Source: UBA1366 sp047602575
Lineage (GTDB): Bacteria > Bacillota > Clostridia > Oscillospirales > Ruminococcaceae
Direction of reading: 5' to 3'
NCBI GenBank assembly: GCA_047602575.1
Contig: JASGGY010000005.1
Location: 62,001 to 126,000, forward strand
DNA: 64,000 nt
Shown here: in pieces, positions 49,376 to 57,302 of the stretch
Layout of the letters: each line of letters opens with the position of its first letter
How positions within the stretch are numbered: the first letter of the stretch is position 1
Position numbers and translations under genes: made by a program
Notes under the pieces: model-generated
The model's database searches: none
Seen by the model: only the letters and a program-made list of their open reading frames with translations
What the model was told of the DNA's origin: nothing

Positions 49376-51136
49376 ATGGCACTTGACGGTATTTTTCTGA
49401 ATCTCGTGCGGGCGGAAATCGAAGCCGTTCTGCTCGACGGGCGCGTGGATAAACTCTACCAACCGTCGCGGGATGAGTTGGTGCTGAGCTTCCGCACCCG
49501 TTTGGGCAGCGCGAAGCTGTTCTGTTCGGCGGACGCAAACAGCGCGCGGGTCTGCTTGACCAAAGCTGAGATCGAGAATCCCAAGGTTCCGCCGATGTTC
49601 TGTATGCTGCTGCGCAAGCGGCTGATGGGCGCGAAGCTGACACGCGTGCGGCAGGACGGCTTTGAACGGATTCTGTTTTTTGACTTTGATGCGACCGACG
49701 AGCTGGGGGACCCCTGCCGGCTGACGCTGGTTGCGGAAATCATGGGCAGGCGCTCGAACCTCATCCTCACCGCCGAGGATGGCAGAATTTTGGACAGCAT
49801 CAAGCGCGTCGGGCAGGACATCTCCCGCGTGCGCACGGTGCTGCCGGGAGTGGCATATGCCCTTCCACCGCGGGATGCGCGGCTGACGCTGTTTGAAATC
49901 ACGACTGAAAACCTGCAAAGCGCACTCGCCGCGTTCGGCACGATGCCGCTTTCAAAGGCACTGGTGAAAACGCTTGAGGGAATTTCGCCCGTTTTCGCGG
50001 AAGAAGCGGTGTTCTATTGCACACGCGGCGCGGATGCTTCCGCCGACCGAACGGAGGGGGACACCCTCGACCGGCTGGTGTTCTTCCTGAAAAAAACCGC
50101 CGACGACCTGCGCGCCGGCAAGAACGTTTTTACCATCATCAAAACCAAGGACGGCATATTCAAGGACTTCTGTTTCTGCGCTGTCAGCTATTTCGGCGGG
50201 CTGATGGTGACGAGAACGCAGGACAGCGCCTGCGGATTGCTCGACAGCTTTTTCACCGAACGCGATCAAACCGCGCGGCTCAAACAACGCGCGGGCGATT
50301 TGTTCCGCCTGCTTGTCAACACCTCCGACCGCATCGCGCGCCGCATCGCCGCACAGCGCGAGGAGCTGCTTGCCTGCGCCGACCGTGAGCGCCTGCGCGT
50401 CGCGGGGGATCTGCTGACCGCGAATCTTTACCGCATCGAAAAGGGCGCCGCCCAGGCGACGGTGGAAAATTACTTTGAGCCGGACGCGCCGCAGATTTCT
50501 ATCGCGCTGGATACGCGGCTTTCGCCGTCGGCAAACGCGCAGAAGTATTTCGCCGAATACCGCAAAGCCGCGCAGGCGGAGAAAATGCTCACCGGTCTGG
50601 TCGCGCAGGGCGAGCAGGAGCTTGCCTACATCGACAGCGTGTTTGACGCGCTGACCCGCGCGCAGGGCGAGAACGAAATCGCCGAGCTGCGGTTGGAGCT
50701 TGCTGAGCAGGGTTATATTAAAAAGAACCGCGGGCGCGAAAAGCCCCCGAAATCCGCGCCGCCGCTGAAATTCATTTCCTCCGACGGATTTACAATTCTC
50801 GCCGGGCGCAACAACAAGCAGAACGACAAGCTCACGCTCAAGGACGCGGCGAAGCTCGACATCTGGCTGCACACCCACAACATCCCCGGCTCGCACGTCA
50901 TCATCCAGTGCAGCGGCAAAACGCCGCCCCAGCGCACCCTGAACGAAGCCGCGGTGCTTGCGGCGCTGTTTTCAAAGGCGAAAAGCTCCGCGCAGGTGCC
51001 GGTGGATTACACGCTGGTCAAGAACGTGAAAAAGCCCGGCGGCGCGCGCCCGGGCATGGTGATTTTCACCGACAACACGACGCTGTTTGTCAAGCCCGAC
51101 GAAGCGGCGGCGGAACAGTTGAAAGCGAGGGCATAA
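49376..51136 (+). CDS. rqcH: RqcH / NEMF-family ribosome quality control protein (FbpA-like)
   Basis: A 586-residue NFACT protein. The N-terminal domain (ALDGIFLNLVRAEIEAVLLDGRVDKLYQP, shown in part as GIFLNLVRAEIEAVL) precedes two helix-hairpin-helix segments and a coiled coil, and the C-terminal NFACT-R domain has DGFTILAGRNNKQNDKLTL, DIWLHTHNIPGSHVII, and ALFSKAKSSAQVPVDYTLVK. It binds stalled large ribosomal subunits and recruits tRNA-Ala for alanine tailing. The ATG at 49376 follows the leader hairpin. Confidence 0.92.
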   Translation: MALDGIFLNLVRAEIEAVLLDGRVDKLYQPSRDELVLSFRTRLGSAKLFCSADANSARVCLTKAEIENPKVPPMFCMLLRKRLMGAKLTRVRQDGFERILFFDFDATDELGDPCRLTLVAEIMGRRSNLILTAEDGRILDSIKRVGQDISRVRTVLPGVAYALPPRDARLTLFEITTENLQSALAAFGTMPLSKALVKTLEGISPVFAEEAVFYCTRGADASADRTEGDTLDRLVFFLKKTADDLRAGKNVFTIIKTKDGIFKDFCFCAVSYFGGLMVTRTQDSACGLLDSFFTERDQTARLKQRAGDLFRLLVNTSDRIARRIAAQREELLACADRERLRVAGDLLTANLYRIEKGAAQATVENYFEPDAPQISIALDTRLSPSANAQKYFAEYRKAAQAEKMLTGLVAQGEQELAYIDSVFDALTRAQGENEIAELRLELAEQGYIKKNRGREKPPKSAPPLKFISSDGFTILAGRNNKQNDKLTLKDAAKLDIWLHTHNIPGSHVIIQCSGKTPPQRTLNEAAVLAALFSKAKSSAQVPVDYTLVKNVKKPGGARPGMVIFTDNTTLFVKPDEAAAEQLKARA

Positions 51137-51137
51137 G

Positions 51138-51656
51138 ATGCAACGGCTTGCGGATGATTTTTTCCGCCGTGATGTTCTGGAAGTCGCGCCCGATCTGGTC
51201 GGAAAGCTGCTGGTGCGGCACTGCCCCGAAACCGGCGAAGTGCGCACCGTCCGCATCACAGAAACCGAAGCCTACCGCGGCGAGGAGGACACCGCCTGCC
51301 ACGCCCGCCACGGACGAACGCCGCGCAACGCCCTGCTTTACGGCGAAAGCGGCGTGATTTACGTCTATCTTTGCTACGGAATACACTGGCTGATGAACAT
51401 CGTCACGGGCGACATCGGCGCACCGCAGGCGGTTCTGTTGCGGGCGGGTGCGAGCGCAAACGGTCCGGCGCGGCTGACGAAAGCACTCGGTGTGGACAAG
51501 CGCTTCAACGGCATCGGCATTAACGCACAGGACATGCTGTTCATCGCCGACGACGGATTTTCCGCCGCTGTCACAACCGCACCGCGCGTGGGCATTCAAT
51601 ATGCCACGCCGGAGTACCGCGACAAGGAATGGCGGTTCTTAAACATTAGAAATTAA
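51138..51656 (+). CDS. 3-methyladenine DNA glycosylase (AAG/MPG type)
   Basis: A 172-residue base-excision repair enzyme: ADDFFRRDVLEVAPDLVGKLLV, ITETEAYRGEEDTACHARHG (catalytic Glu region), YGESGVIYVYLCYGIHWLMNIVTG, and VLLRAGASANGPARLTKALG. It removes alkylated purines. The start is 1 base after the rqcH stop, so it is translationally coupled. Confidence 0.93.
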   Translation: MQRLADDFFRRDVLEVAPDLVGKLLVRHCPETGEVRTVRITETEAYRGEEDTACHARHGRTPRNALLYGESGVIYVYLCYGIHWLMNIVTGDIGAPQAVLLRAGASANGPARLTKALGVDKRFNGIGINAQDMLFIADDGFSAAVTTAPRVGIQYATPEYRDKEWRFLNIRN

Positions 51657-51676
51657 AATCAGTCAGGGGTGGGTTT

Positions 51677-52444
51677 ATGGGAAAAATGCCTGTTTTATTT
51701 GTCGGTCACGGCTCGCCGATGAACGCGATCGAGGACAATGTTTTTTCGACACGCTGGAAAAGCATCGCAGCGGAAATTCCGCAGCCGAAAGCAATCTTAG
51801 CGGTTTCCGCGCATTGGTTTTCACATGGATTCCGCGTTTGCGATACTGCGCAGCCGCGGCTGATCTACGATATGTACGGTTTCCCGAAAGCGCTTTACGA
51901 GGTTTTATATCCGGTAAAAGGCGCGCCGGATTTCGCCGCGGAAGTGCTGAAGCTGGGCGGCGGTACCATATCGGCGGACAACAGCTGGGGCATCGACCAC
52001 GGCGCATGGTCCGTGCTTTGCCGGATGTATCCCGCCGCGGACGTTCCCGTGTTTCAAGTCAGCGTGAGCCGCGACGACGATGCACGGGCGCATTTTGACA
52101 TCGGGAAACAGCTCGCCGCACTGCGCGCGGAAGGCGTTCTGATTTTCGCCAGCGGCAATGTCGTCCACAACCTTGCACGGGTGGACTGGGATCTGGACGG
52201 CGGCTACGATTGGGCGGAGGAATTCGACGGCACGGTGAAAAACGCGATTCTTCGCCTTGATTTCGACGCGGTTGTTCATGCGCAAACCATATCGGATGCC
52301 TTCGCGAAAGCCGTTCCAACGCCTGACCATTTTCTTCCCCTTGTAACCGCACTTGGCGCGGCGGACGCGCAGGATGAAGTGCAGGTGTTCAACAATGCTT
52401 GCACGATGGGATCACTGTCCATGACGAGCTATTTGTTCCGCTAA
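51677..52444 (+). CDS. DODA-type extradiol ring-opening dioxygenase
   Basis: A 255-residue protein of the class III extradiol dioxygenase family (YgiD/DODA type): VLFVGHGSPMNAIEDN, AILAVSAHWFSHGFRV, LIYDMYGFPKALYEV, SWGIDHGAWSVLCRMYP, and IFASGNVVHNLARVDWD. The conserved His and Glu residues should bind iron or zinc. In vitro such enzymes open catechol rings such as L-DOPA; the natural substrate is unknown. It follows the glycosylase gene by 20 bases. Confidence 0.9.
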   Translation: MGKMPVLFVGHGSPMNAIEDNVFSTRWKSIAAEIPQPKAILAVSAHWFSHGFRVCDTAQPRLIYDMYGFPKALYEVLYPVKGAPDFAAEVLKLGGGTISADNSWGIDHGAWSVLCRMYPAADVPVFQVSVSRDDDARAHFDIGKQLAALRAEGVLIFASGNVVHNLARVDWDLDGGYDWAEEFDGTVKNAILRLDFDAVVHAQTISDAFAKAVPTPDHFLPLVTALGAADAQDEVQVFNNACTMGSLSMTSYLFR

Positions 52445-52461
52445 AAGCTGAAATAAAAAGA

Positions 52462-52505
52462 AACCGCTTGCTGTCCGTTTTATTGGACAATAAGCGGTTT
52501 TTACA
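52462..52505. terminator. Bidirectional terminator between convergent units
   Basis: AAACCGCTTG.TGTCC and GGACA.TAAGCGGTTT form a long hairpin with A and T runs on the two sides. Confidence 0.85.
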
Positions 52506-52569
52506 TCGCATTGTTCTGCAACCCCATCTCATCTGCACCGCTGCGGCTGAGAAACGGTGTAGGTTTTGC

Positions 52570-54972
52570 TTATCCGCGCAGCTCAGCGCCGAGCGCGGAC
52601 AGGGCTTTGAGCACCTTTTTCATCGCGGCTTCCGCCTGGTCATCGGTGAGCGTGCCGTCGTGCGAGCGCATGGAAATGGCGTAGGAAACGGACTTCTTGC
52701 CGTCCTCAATCTGCTTGCCCTTGTACACGTCAAACAGCTCGACCTTTTCGAGGATTTTTCCGACCGCGCCGCGGATTGCTTTCTCGAGTGCCGCGGCGGG
52801 CAGCGTGTCGTCGCACACCACCGAGATGTCACGCGTGATGGCAGGGAATTTCGGCAGGGGAACGTAAACGCGATCGGGCTCCGCGAGTGCGAGCAGCTCC
52901 GGTACAAGCAGCTTTGCCGCGTAGCATTTCGTGTCGATGCCGTAATTTTCGCAGACCGACGGATGCAGCTCGCCGAGCATCGCGAACGGTATACCGTTTT
53001 TCTCCATCACCGCAACGCGCCCGGGGTGGAACGCGCAGCGCTCACCGAACGGCGTGCTTTCATCCGCGCGCGCGGTTTCGTAGCCGGTCAGACCGATGCG
53101 GTCAAGCAGCTCTTCGATCGTGCCTTTGAGGGCGAAGAAATCCGACTCACCACCGTAGCTGCCCAAACAAAGCCGTGCCAGCTCGGCGGGGAGCTTGGTT
53201 TCGTCCGCGTCGGGAAGGTACTCCGTGCCAATTTCAAAGAGGAACGCCTCCTTGTTGCGGTTGTTGAAATTGCGCCCGAGCACCTCGCACATCGATGGCA
53301 GCACGCTGGTGCGCATCACGCTGGTATCCTCGCCGAGCGGGTTTGTGATGGTCACGGTTTTGCGGAGCGCACTGTCTGCCGGCAGGTTGATTTTATCGAA
53401 ATATTTGGGCGAAATGAACGAGTAGGTTGTGATTTCGGAATACCCCAGCGCGCTCATCGTCGCGCGCAGCTTGCGCTCAAATTTCTGCGCGGGGGTGAGC
53501 TTTGCGTTGGCAACGCCCTTGATGATGGTCGCGGGAATGTTGTTGTAGCCGTAAATCCGCGCGACTTCCTCCGCCACGTCCGCCTTGCAAGCGATGTCGA
53601 TGCGCACGCGCGGTGCGGTCACAACGCCGTTCTCCACGGTGAAGCCCAGCCGCGTCAGGTAATCCGCCATGTCCGCGACGGGAATGCTTGTACCTAAAAA
53701 CGTGTTGATCCACGCGGGGTCGAATTCCACCGTTTTGGGCGTTTTGTCGGAATAATCCGCATCGATCAGCTCCCGCACAACTTCACCTGCGCCCAGCAGC
53801 TCCACCAGTTCAAACGCGCGCTTGATCGCGGGAAGACAATTGTCCGCGTCAAGCCCTTTTTCAAACCGCGCAGACGCATCGGTGCGCATACCGAGCTTTT
53901 TCGCCGTTGTGCGCACGCTTGCGCCGTCAAAGCAAGCCGCTTCAAAAACCACCGTTGCGGTGTCGTCCATGATGCCGCTGTATTCGCCGCCCATGACGCC
54001 GGCGACGGCGACGGGCTTTTTCGCGTCGGCAATCACAAGCATTTCCGGCGAAAGCGCGCGCTGCGTGCCGTCAAGGGTCGTGATGGTTTCCCCCGCCTGC
54101 GCGTTGCGCACGATGATGGAATTGCCCTCCACATAACGCAGATCAAACGCGTGCATGGGATGACCGTATTCGAGCATAACAAAGTTTGTGATGTCCACAA
54201 AATTGTTGATCGGGCGCACACCGCTTGCCCGCAGGCGCTCGCGCAGCCAGCGGGGGGAAGGCGCGATTTTCACGTTTTTCACTACGCCGCCGATGTAACG
54301 CGAACACAGTGCGGTATTTTTAATTTCCACCGAAAGCAAGTCCGAAACCGCACCGTCAACGCCTTGGAATGCGGGTGCTTTCACATTCGACGGAACATTG
54401 AACGTCGCCGCCGCCTCGCGCGCCAGCCCCAGCACGGACAGGCAGTCCGGGCGGTTGGAGGTGATTTCAAACTCGACAGTGGTGTCGTTTAAGCCGATTG
54501 CCGCGCGGATGTCAGCACCCGGTGTGCGGTCGCAGTCCTCGCCGAGGAGGAAAATTCCGTCCTCAATCGCATAAGGGAAATCGTGCTTTGTCAGCTTCAG
54601 CTCGCCCAGCGAACAGAGCATGCCGTTGCTCTCCACGCCGCGCAGCTTGCCCTTTTTAATTTTCACTCCGCCCGGCAGTGTCGAGCCGTCGAGTGCTGCG
54701 GGAACATAATCCCCCGCGGAAACATTCGGTGCGCCCGTGACAATCTGCACCGGCGCGTCCTTGCCCACGTCCACCATGCAGACCACCAGATGGTCGGAAT
54801 TTCCGTGCGGTTCAACGCTTAGAATTTTTCCCACCACAACGTTGGAAATCTCATCGCCCTCCGCTTCAAAGCCCTCGACCTTTGAGCCGGACATGGTCAT
54901 ATCATAACAGAATTGCTTCACCGGCAGGCTGCAGTCCACATAGTCCGCAAGCCATTTCATAGATAAATTCAT
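52570..54972 (-). CDS. pheT: Phenylalanine-tRNA ligase beta subunit
   Basis: An 800-residue subunit starting MNLSMKWLADYVDCSLPVKQ. Domains in order: EMAP-like tRNA-binding domain (VGKILSVEPHGNSDHLVVC), B3/B4 editing domain (ITSNRPDCLSVLGLAREAA), B5 domain, catalytic-like core, and the ferredoxin-fold anticodon-binding domain (FPAITRDISVVCDDTLPA). The ATG at 54972 has AAGGA 8 bases upstream. The open frame extends 18 codons further (MKARCKPYKRR), but this is a leader of a type also found at three other genes. The AAGG of the ribosome site is part of the leader hairpin. Confidence 0.95.
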   Translation of the reverse strand: MNLSMKWLADYVDCSLPVKQFCYDMTMSGSKVEGFEAEGDEISNVVVGKILSVEPHGNSDHLVVCMVDVGKDAPVQIVTGAPNVSAGDYVPAALDGSTLPGGVKIKKGKLRGVESNGMLCSLGELKLTKHDFPYAIEDGIFLLGEDCDRTPGADIRAAIGLNDTTVEFEITSNRPDCLSVLGLAREAAATFNVPSNVKAPAFQGVDGAVSDLLSVEIKNTALCSRYIGGVVKNVKIAPSPRWLRERLRASGVRPINNFVDITNFVMLEYGHPMHAFDLRYVEGNSIIVRNAQAGETITTLDGTQRALSPEMLVIADAKKPVAVAGVMGGEYSGIMDDTATVVFEAACFDGASVRTTAKKLGMRTDASARFEKGLDADNCLPAIKRAFELVELLGAGEVVRELIDADYSDKTPKTVEFDPAWINTFLGTSIPVADMADYLTRLGFTVENGVVTAPRVRIDIACKADVAEEVARIYGYNNIPATIIKGVANAKLTPAQKFERKLRATMSALGYSEITTYSFISPKYFDKINLPADSALRKTVTITNPLGEDTSVMRTSVLPSMCEVLGRNFNNRNKEAFLFEIGTEYLPDADETKLPAELARLCLGSYGGESDFFALKGTIEELLDRIGLTGYETARADESTPFGERCAFHPGRVAVMEKNGIPFAMLGELHPSVCENYGIDTKCYAAKLLVPELLALAEPDRVYVPLPKFPAITRDISVVCDDTLPAAALEKAIRGAVGKILEKVELFDVYKGKQIEDGKKSVSYAISMRSHDGTLTDDQAEAAMKKVLKALSALGAELRG

Positions 54973-55050
54973 AATCGTGTCCTTACAAACGGCTCGCCGC
55001 TTGTAAGGTTTGCACCTCGCTTTCATTGATTCATCGGGGTTCGCCCGCTT
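54973..55050 (-). promoter_or_regulatory. pheT leader: RCxP-type cis element, copy 4
   Basis: On the minus strand the core GCGAGGTGCAAACC (55020-55007) encodes ARCKP in the peptide MKARCKPYKRRAV. A hairpin with arms CCTTACAAGCGGC (55008-54996) and GCCGTTTGTAAGG (54993-54981) hides the AAGG of the pheT ribosome site. Unlike the other copies, its peptide is in frame with the main gene. Confidence 0.6.
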
Positions 55051-55057
55051 ATTGTGT

Positions 55058-55711
55058 TTACTGCGCTTTATATGCTTTTATAATGGTTGTGTTTGCTGTC
55101 CGCCAGAGCAGCTCCGCGCGTTCAAAACCGGCTTCACACAGCAGCATACGGCTGTTCTTCACTGTCAGCGGCGTGTCGTAATGATAGAATGCACCGTAGG
55201 GAATTCCCATCTCCGCGCGGATGCGCTTGTTTTCCGCGAAATAAAAATCTTCCTCTGCCTGCTCCGTCACCATGTAATCGCATTCGACGTATACACCGCC
55301 GGGCTTAAGTGCGTCGAGAATTTTCGCGTAAAGTCCCTGTTTTTCAGCGTAATCAAAATGGTGCATGGTTTCAAATGAAATTGCCGCGTCAAAGGGCGCG
55401 CCCGCGAAATCGCAGTCAAAATAACTCGCGTTGATGAGCGTAATTGCCTTGTCCGGAAATTTCACCCGCAGCCGGTCGAGCATTTCCTTGGTCAGATCAA
55501 CGCCCGTAACCTGCAGGGCAGGGAAGCACGCAAAAATGGGTTCCAGTTCCAGCCCCGTGCCGCAGCCGAGGTCGAGCAGGCTTTGCGTACCCGCCGGCAG
55601 AAACGCCGGAAGTGCCGCATACGCTTCTTTCACACCGTTCACGCCGGTCAGCATATGCGCTTCATAGTCGTCCACGCGGGCGGCAAAAAAGTCGTCCATT
55701 TTTTCTAACAT
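55058..55711 (-). CDS. Class I SAM-dependent methyltransferase
   Basis: A 217-residue protein. SAM site LLDLGCGTGLELEPIF, VTGVDLTKEMLDRLR, DAAISFETMHHFDY, and LDALKPGGVYVECDYM. It resembles small-molecule or UbiE-like methyltransferases; the substrate is unknown. It lies between pheS and pheT, which normally adjoin. The ATG at 55711 follows GGAAAGGA at about 9 bases. Confidence 0.85.
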   Translation of the reverse strand: MLEKMDDFFAARVDDYEAHMLTGVNGVKEAYAALPAFLPAGTQSLLDLGCGTGLELEPIFACFPALQVTGVDLTKEMLDRLRVKFPDKAITLINASYFDCDFAGAPFDAAISFETMHHFDYAEKQGLYAKILDALKPGGVYVECDYMVTEQAEEDFYFAENKRIRAEMGIPYGAFYHYDTPLTVKNSRMLLCEAGFERAELLWRTANTTIIKAYKAQ

Positions 55712-55793
55712 CGTATTCTGTCCTTTCCGATGGTGTTGAAAGATTCGTTTCAATCTTTGATCGATCAGGGAATCCTGTATCCTAACCCCTATA

Positions 55794-56813
55794 TCAGAAC
55801 TGCCCTAAAAAGCGCAGGTCGTTCTCATAGAGCAGCCGCATATCGCTGATGCCGAAGCGGCGCATGGCGACGCGCTCGAGTCCTAAGCCGAACGCGAACC
55901 CGCTGTAAACCGTCGGATCGATGCCGCAGCCCTCTAAAACCTTGGGATGCACCATGCCCGCGCCGAGCAGCTCGATGAAGCCCTCACCCTTGCACATCCG
56001 GCAGCCCTCGCCGCCGCAGTTAAAGCACATCACATCCACCTCAGCCGACGGCTCGGTGAACGGGAAGTGGTGCGGGCGCAGGCGGATTTTACACTCCTCG
56101 CCGTAAAGGCGCTTCATCAGCAGATCGAGCGTTCCCACAAGGTCGCTCATCGTGATGCCCTTGTCCACCACAAGCCCCTCAATCTGGTGGAACAGCGGTG
56201 AGTGCGTCGCGTCCACCGCGTCGGAGCGGTAAACCCGCCCGGGGGAAATGATGCGGATGGGCGGCTTGCTGTTTTCCATCACGTGCACCTGCACGGAGGA
56301 AGTCTGCGTGCGCAGAAGGATGTTGTCGGTGATATAAAAGGTATCCTGCGTGTCGCGTGCGGGGTGGTTCGGGGGAATGTTGAGCGCTTCGAAGTTGTAG
56401 TAATCGTACTCCACCTCCGGACCGTCGGCAATGTCAAAGCCCATGCCGAGGAAAATCTCCTCGATTTCGCCCATCACGATATTGAGCGGGTGAATCCTGC
56501 CCAGCCGCTTTGTTTTGCCGGGCAGTGTCACATCAAGCGTTTCCGCAGCGAGCTGTTTTGCCGCAAGCTCGGATTTGAGTGCCTGTGCGCGGGCAAAGAG
56601 AGCTTCCTCGATGTCGGCGCGGACCTTGTTGGCAAGCTGTCCGATCACGGGGCGCTCTTCCGCCGAAAGCCCACCCATCTGCTTGAGAATCGCCGTCAGC
56701 TCGCCTTTTTTGCCGAGGAATTTCAGCCGCAATTCCTCGAGCGCTTTTGTGTCTGCGACCGCGGCAAGCTGCTCTTTCGCAAGCGCTTCAATTTTTTCCA
56801 GTGCTTCTTTCAT
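55794..56813 (-). CDS. pheS: Phenylalanine-tRNA ligase alpha subunit
   Basis: A 339-residue catalytic subunit. N-terminal coiled coil (residues 1-85), then LGRIHPLNIVMGEIEEIFLGMGF, DTFYITDNILLRTQTSSVQV, FHQIEGLVVDKGITMSDL, and SGFAFGLGLERVAMRRFGI (motif 3). It charges tRNA-Phe together with PheT. The ATG at 56813 is chosen; a TTG 6 bases further upstream is closer to AAAGGA and is the alternative. A T-box leader controls it. Confidence 0.95.
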   Translation of the reverse strand: MKEALEKIEALAKEQLAAVADTKALEELRLKFLGKKGELTAILKQMGGLSAEERPVIGQLANKVRADIEEALFARAQALKSELAAKQLAAETLDVTLPGKTKRLGRIHPLNIVMGEIEEIFLGMGFDIADGPEVEYDYYNFEALNIPPNHPARDTQDTFYITDNILLRTQTSSVQVHVMENSKPPIRIISPGRVYRSDAVDATHSPLFHQIEGLVVDKGITMSDLVGTLDLLMKRLYGEECKIRLRPHHFPFTEPSAEVDVMCFNCGGEGCRMCKGEGFIELLGAGMVHPKVLEGCGIDPTVYSGFAFGLGLERVAMRRFGISDMRLLYENDLRFLGQF

Positions 56814-56849
56814 GAACAAATCCCATCCTTTCCGGCGATGTGCCGGTCA

Positions 56850-57100
56850 AAATAAAAACGCCCCGCCCGAAAGGACAGAACGCGTCTGTAAACCACCGAT
56901 CAGAAAAGGAGCCAGCACTCCCTCCCGCCATAACGCTGCGGTTGCGTTTTCGCTTACAAAAGACCGGCGACCGGTGCGTCTTCGGCGAAACCGTTCGTGA
57001 GTGAACTTCCGCATTGCTACTCCCGCCGCGCTTTCAGCTTGTGTGCGGCTCTCTGTGGGGAACGGCGCGATGCGTACTCTCTCAGTCATTACGTTTATAC
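56850..57100 (-). promoter_or_regulatory. T-box leader of the pheS operon (Phe specifier)
   Basis: On the minus strand the typical T-box order is seen: start TAATGACTGAGAGAGTACG, AGAGAGCCG, GCTGAAAGCGCGG, a TTC Phe codon in GCGGAAGTTCACTCACG, later GGTGGTTTACAGACGCG as a variant T-box antiterminator sequence, and a terminator-like CTGTCCTTTCGGGCGG.. hairpin followed by GTTTTTATTTT. Uncharged tRNA-Phe should favour read-through. The T-box core is not the consensus (GGTGGNACCGCG), so the exact limits are approximate. Confidence 0.85.
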
Positions 57101-57107
57101 AATAGAA

Positions 57108-57136
57108 AGGATACCACATTTTTTCAGAGAATGCAA
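57108..57136 (-). promoter_or_regulatory. Promoter of the pheS operon
   Basis: On the minus strand TTGCAT (57136-57131), a 17-base spacer and TATCCT (57113-57108), just upstream of the T-box. Confidence 0.65.
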
Positions 57137-57302
57137 GAACGTTTCCGGCACAGCATATAAAATTTAAATATTGTTCAAATAAGTATGCAAATTTCGCGCG
57201 AGAATTATGGTAAATTTCGGGAATACGTCCGCACCCCCCTGAATATAAATTGCGTATAGGACAGTTTATCCGATGTGAGAATTTTAGAACCAGGAGGAAG
57301 CT

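Noticed and set aside
54973..55026. MKARCKPYKRR.. as part of the PheT protein
   Set aside because: PheT homologues start at the MNLSMKWLADYVD position, and the extra codons match a leader found at three other genes.
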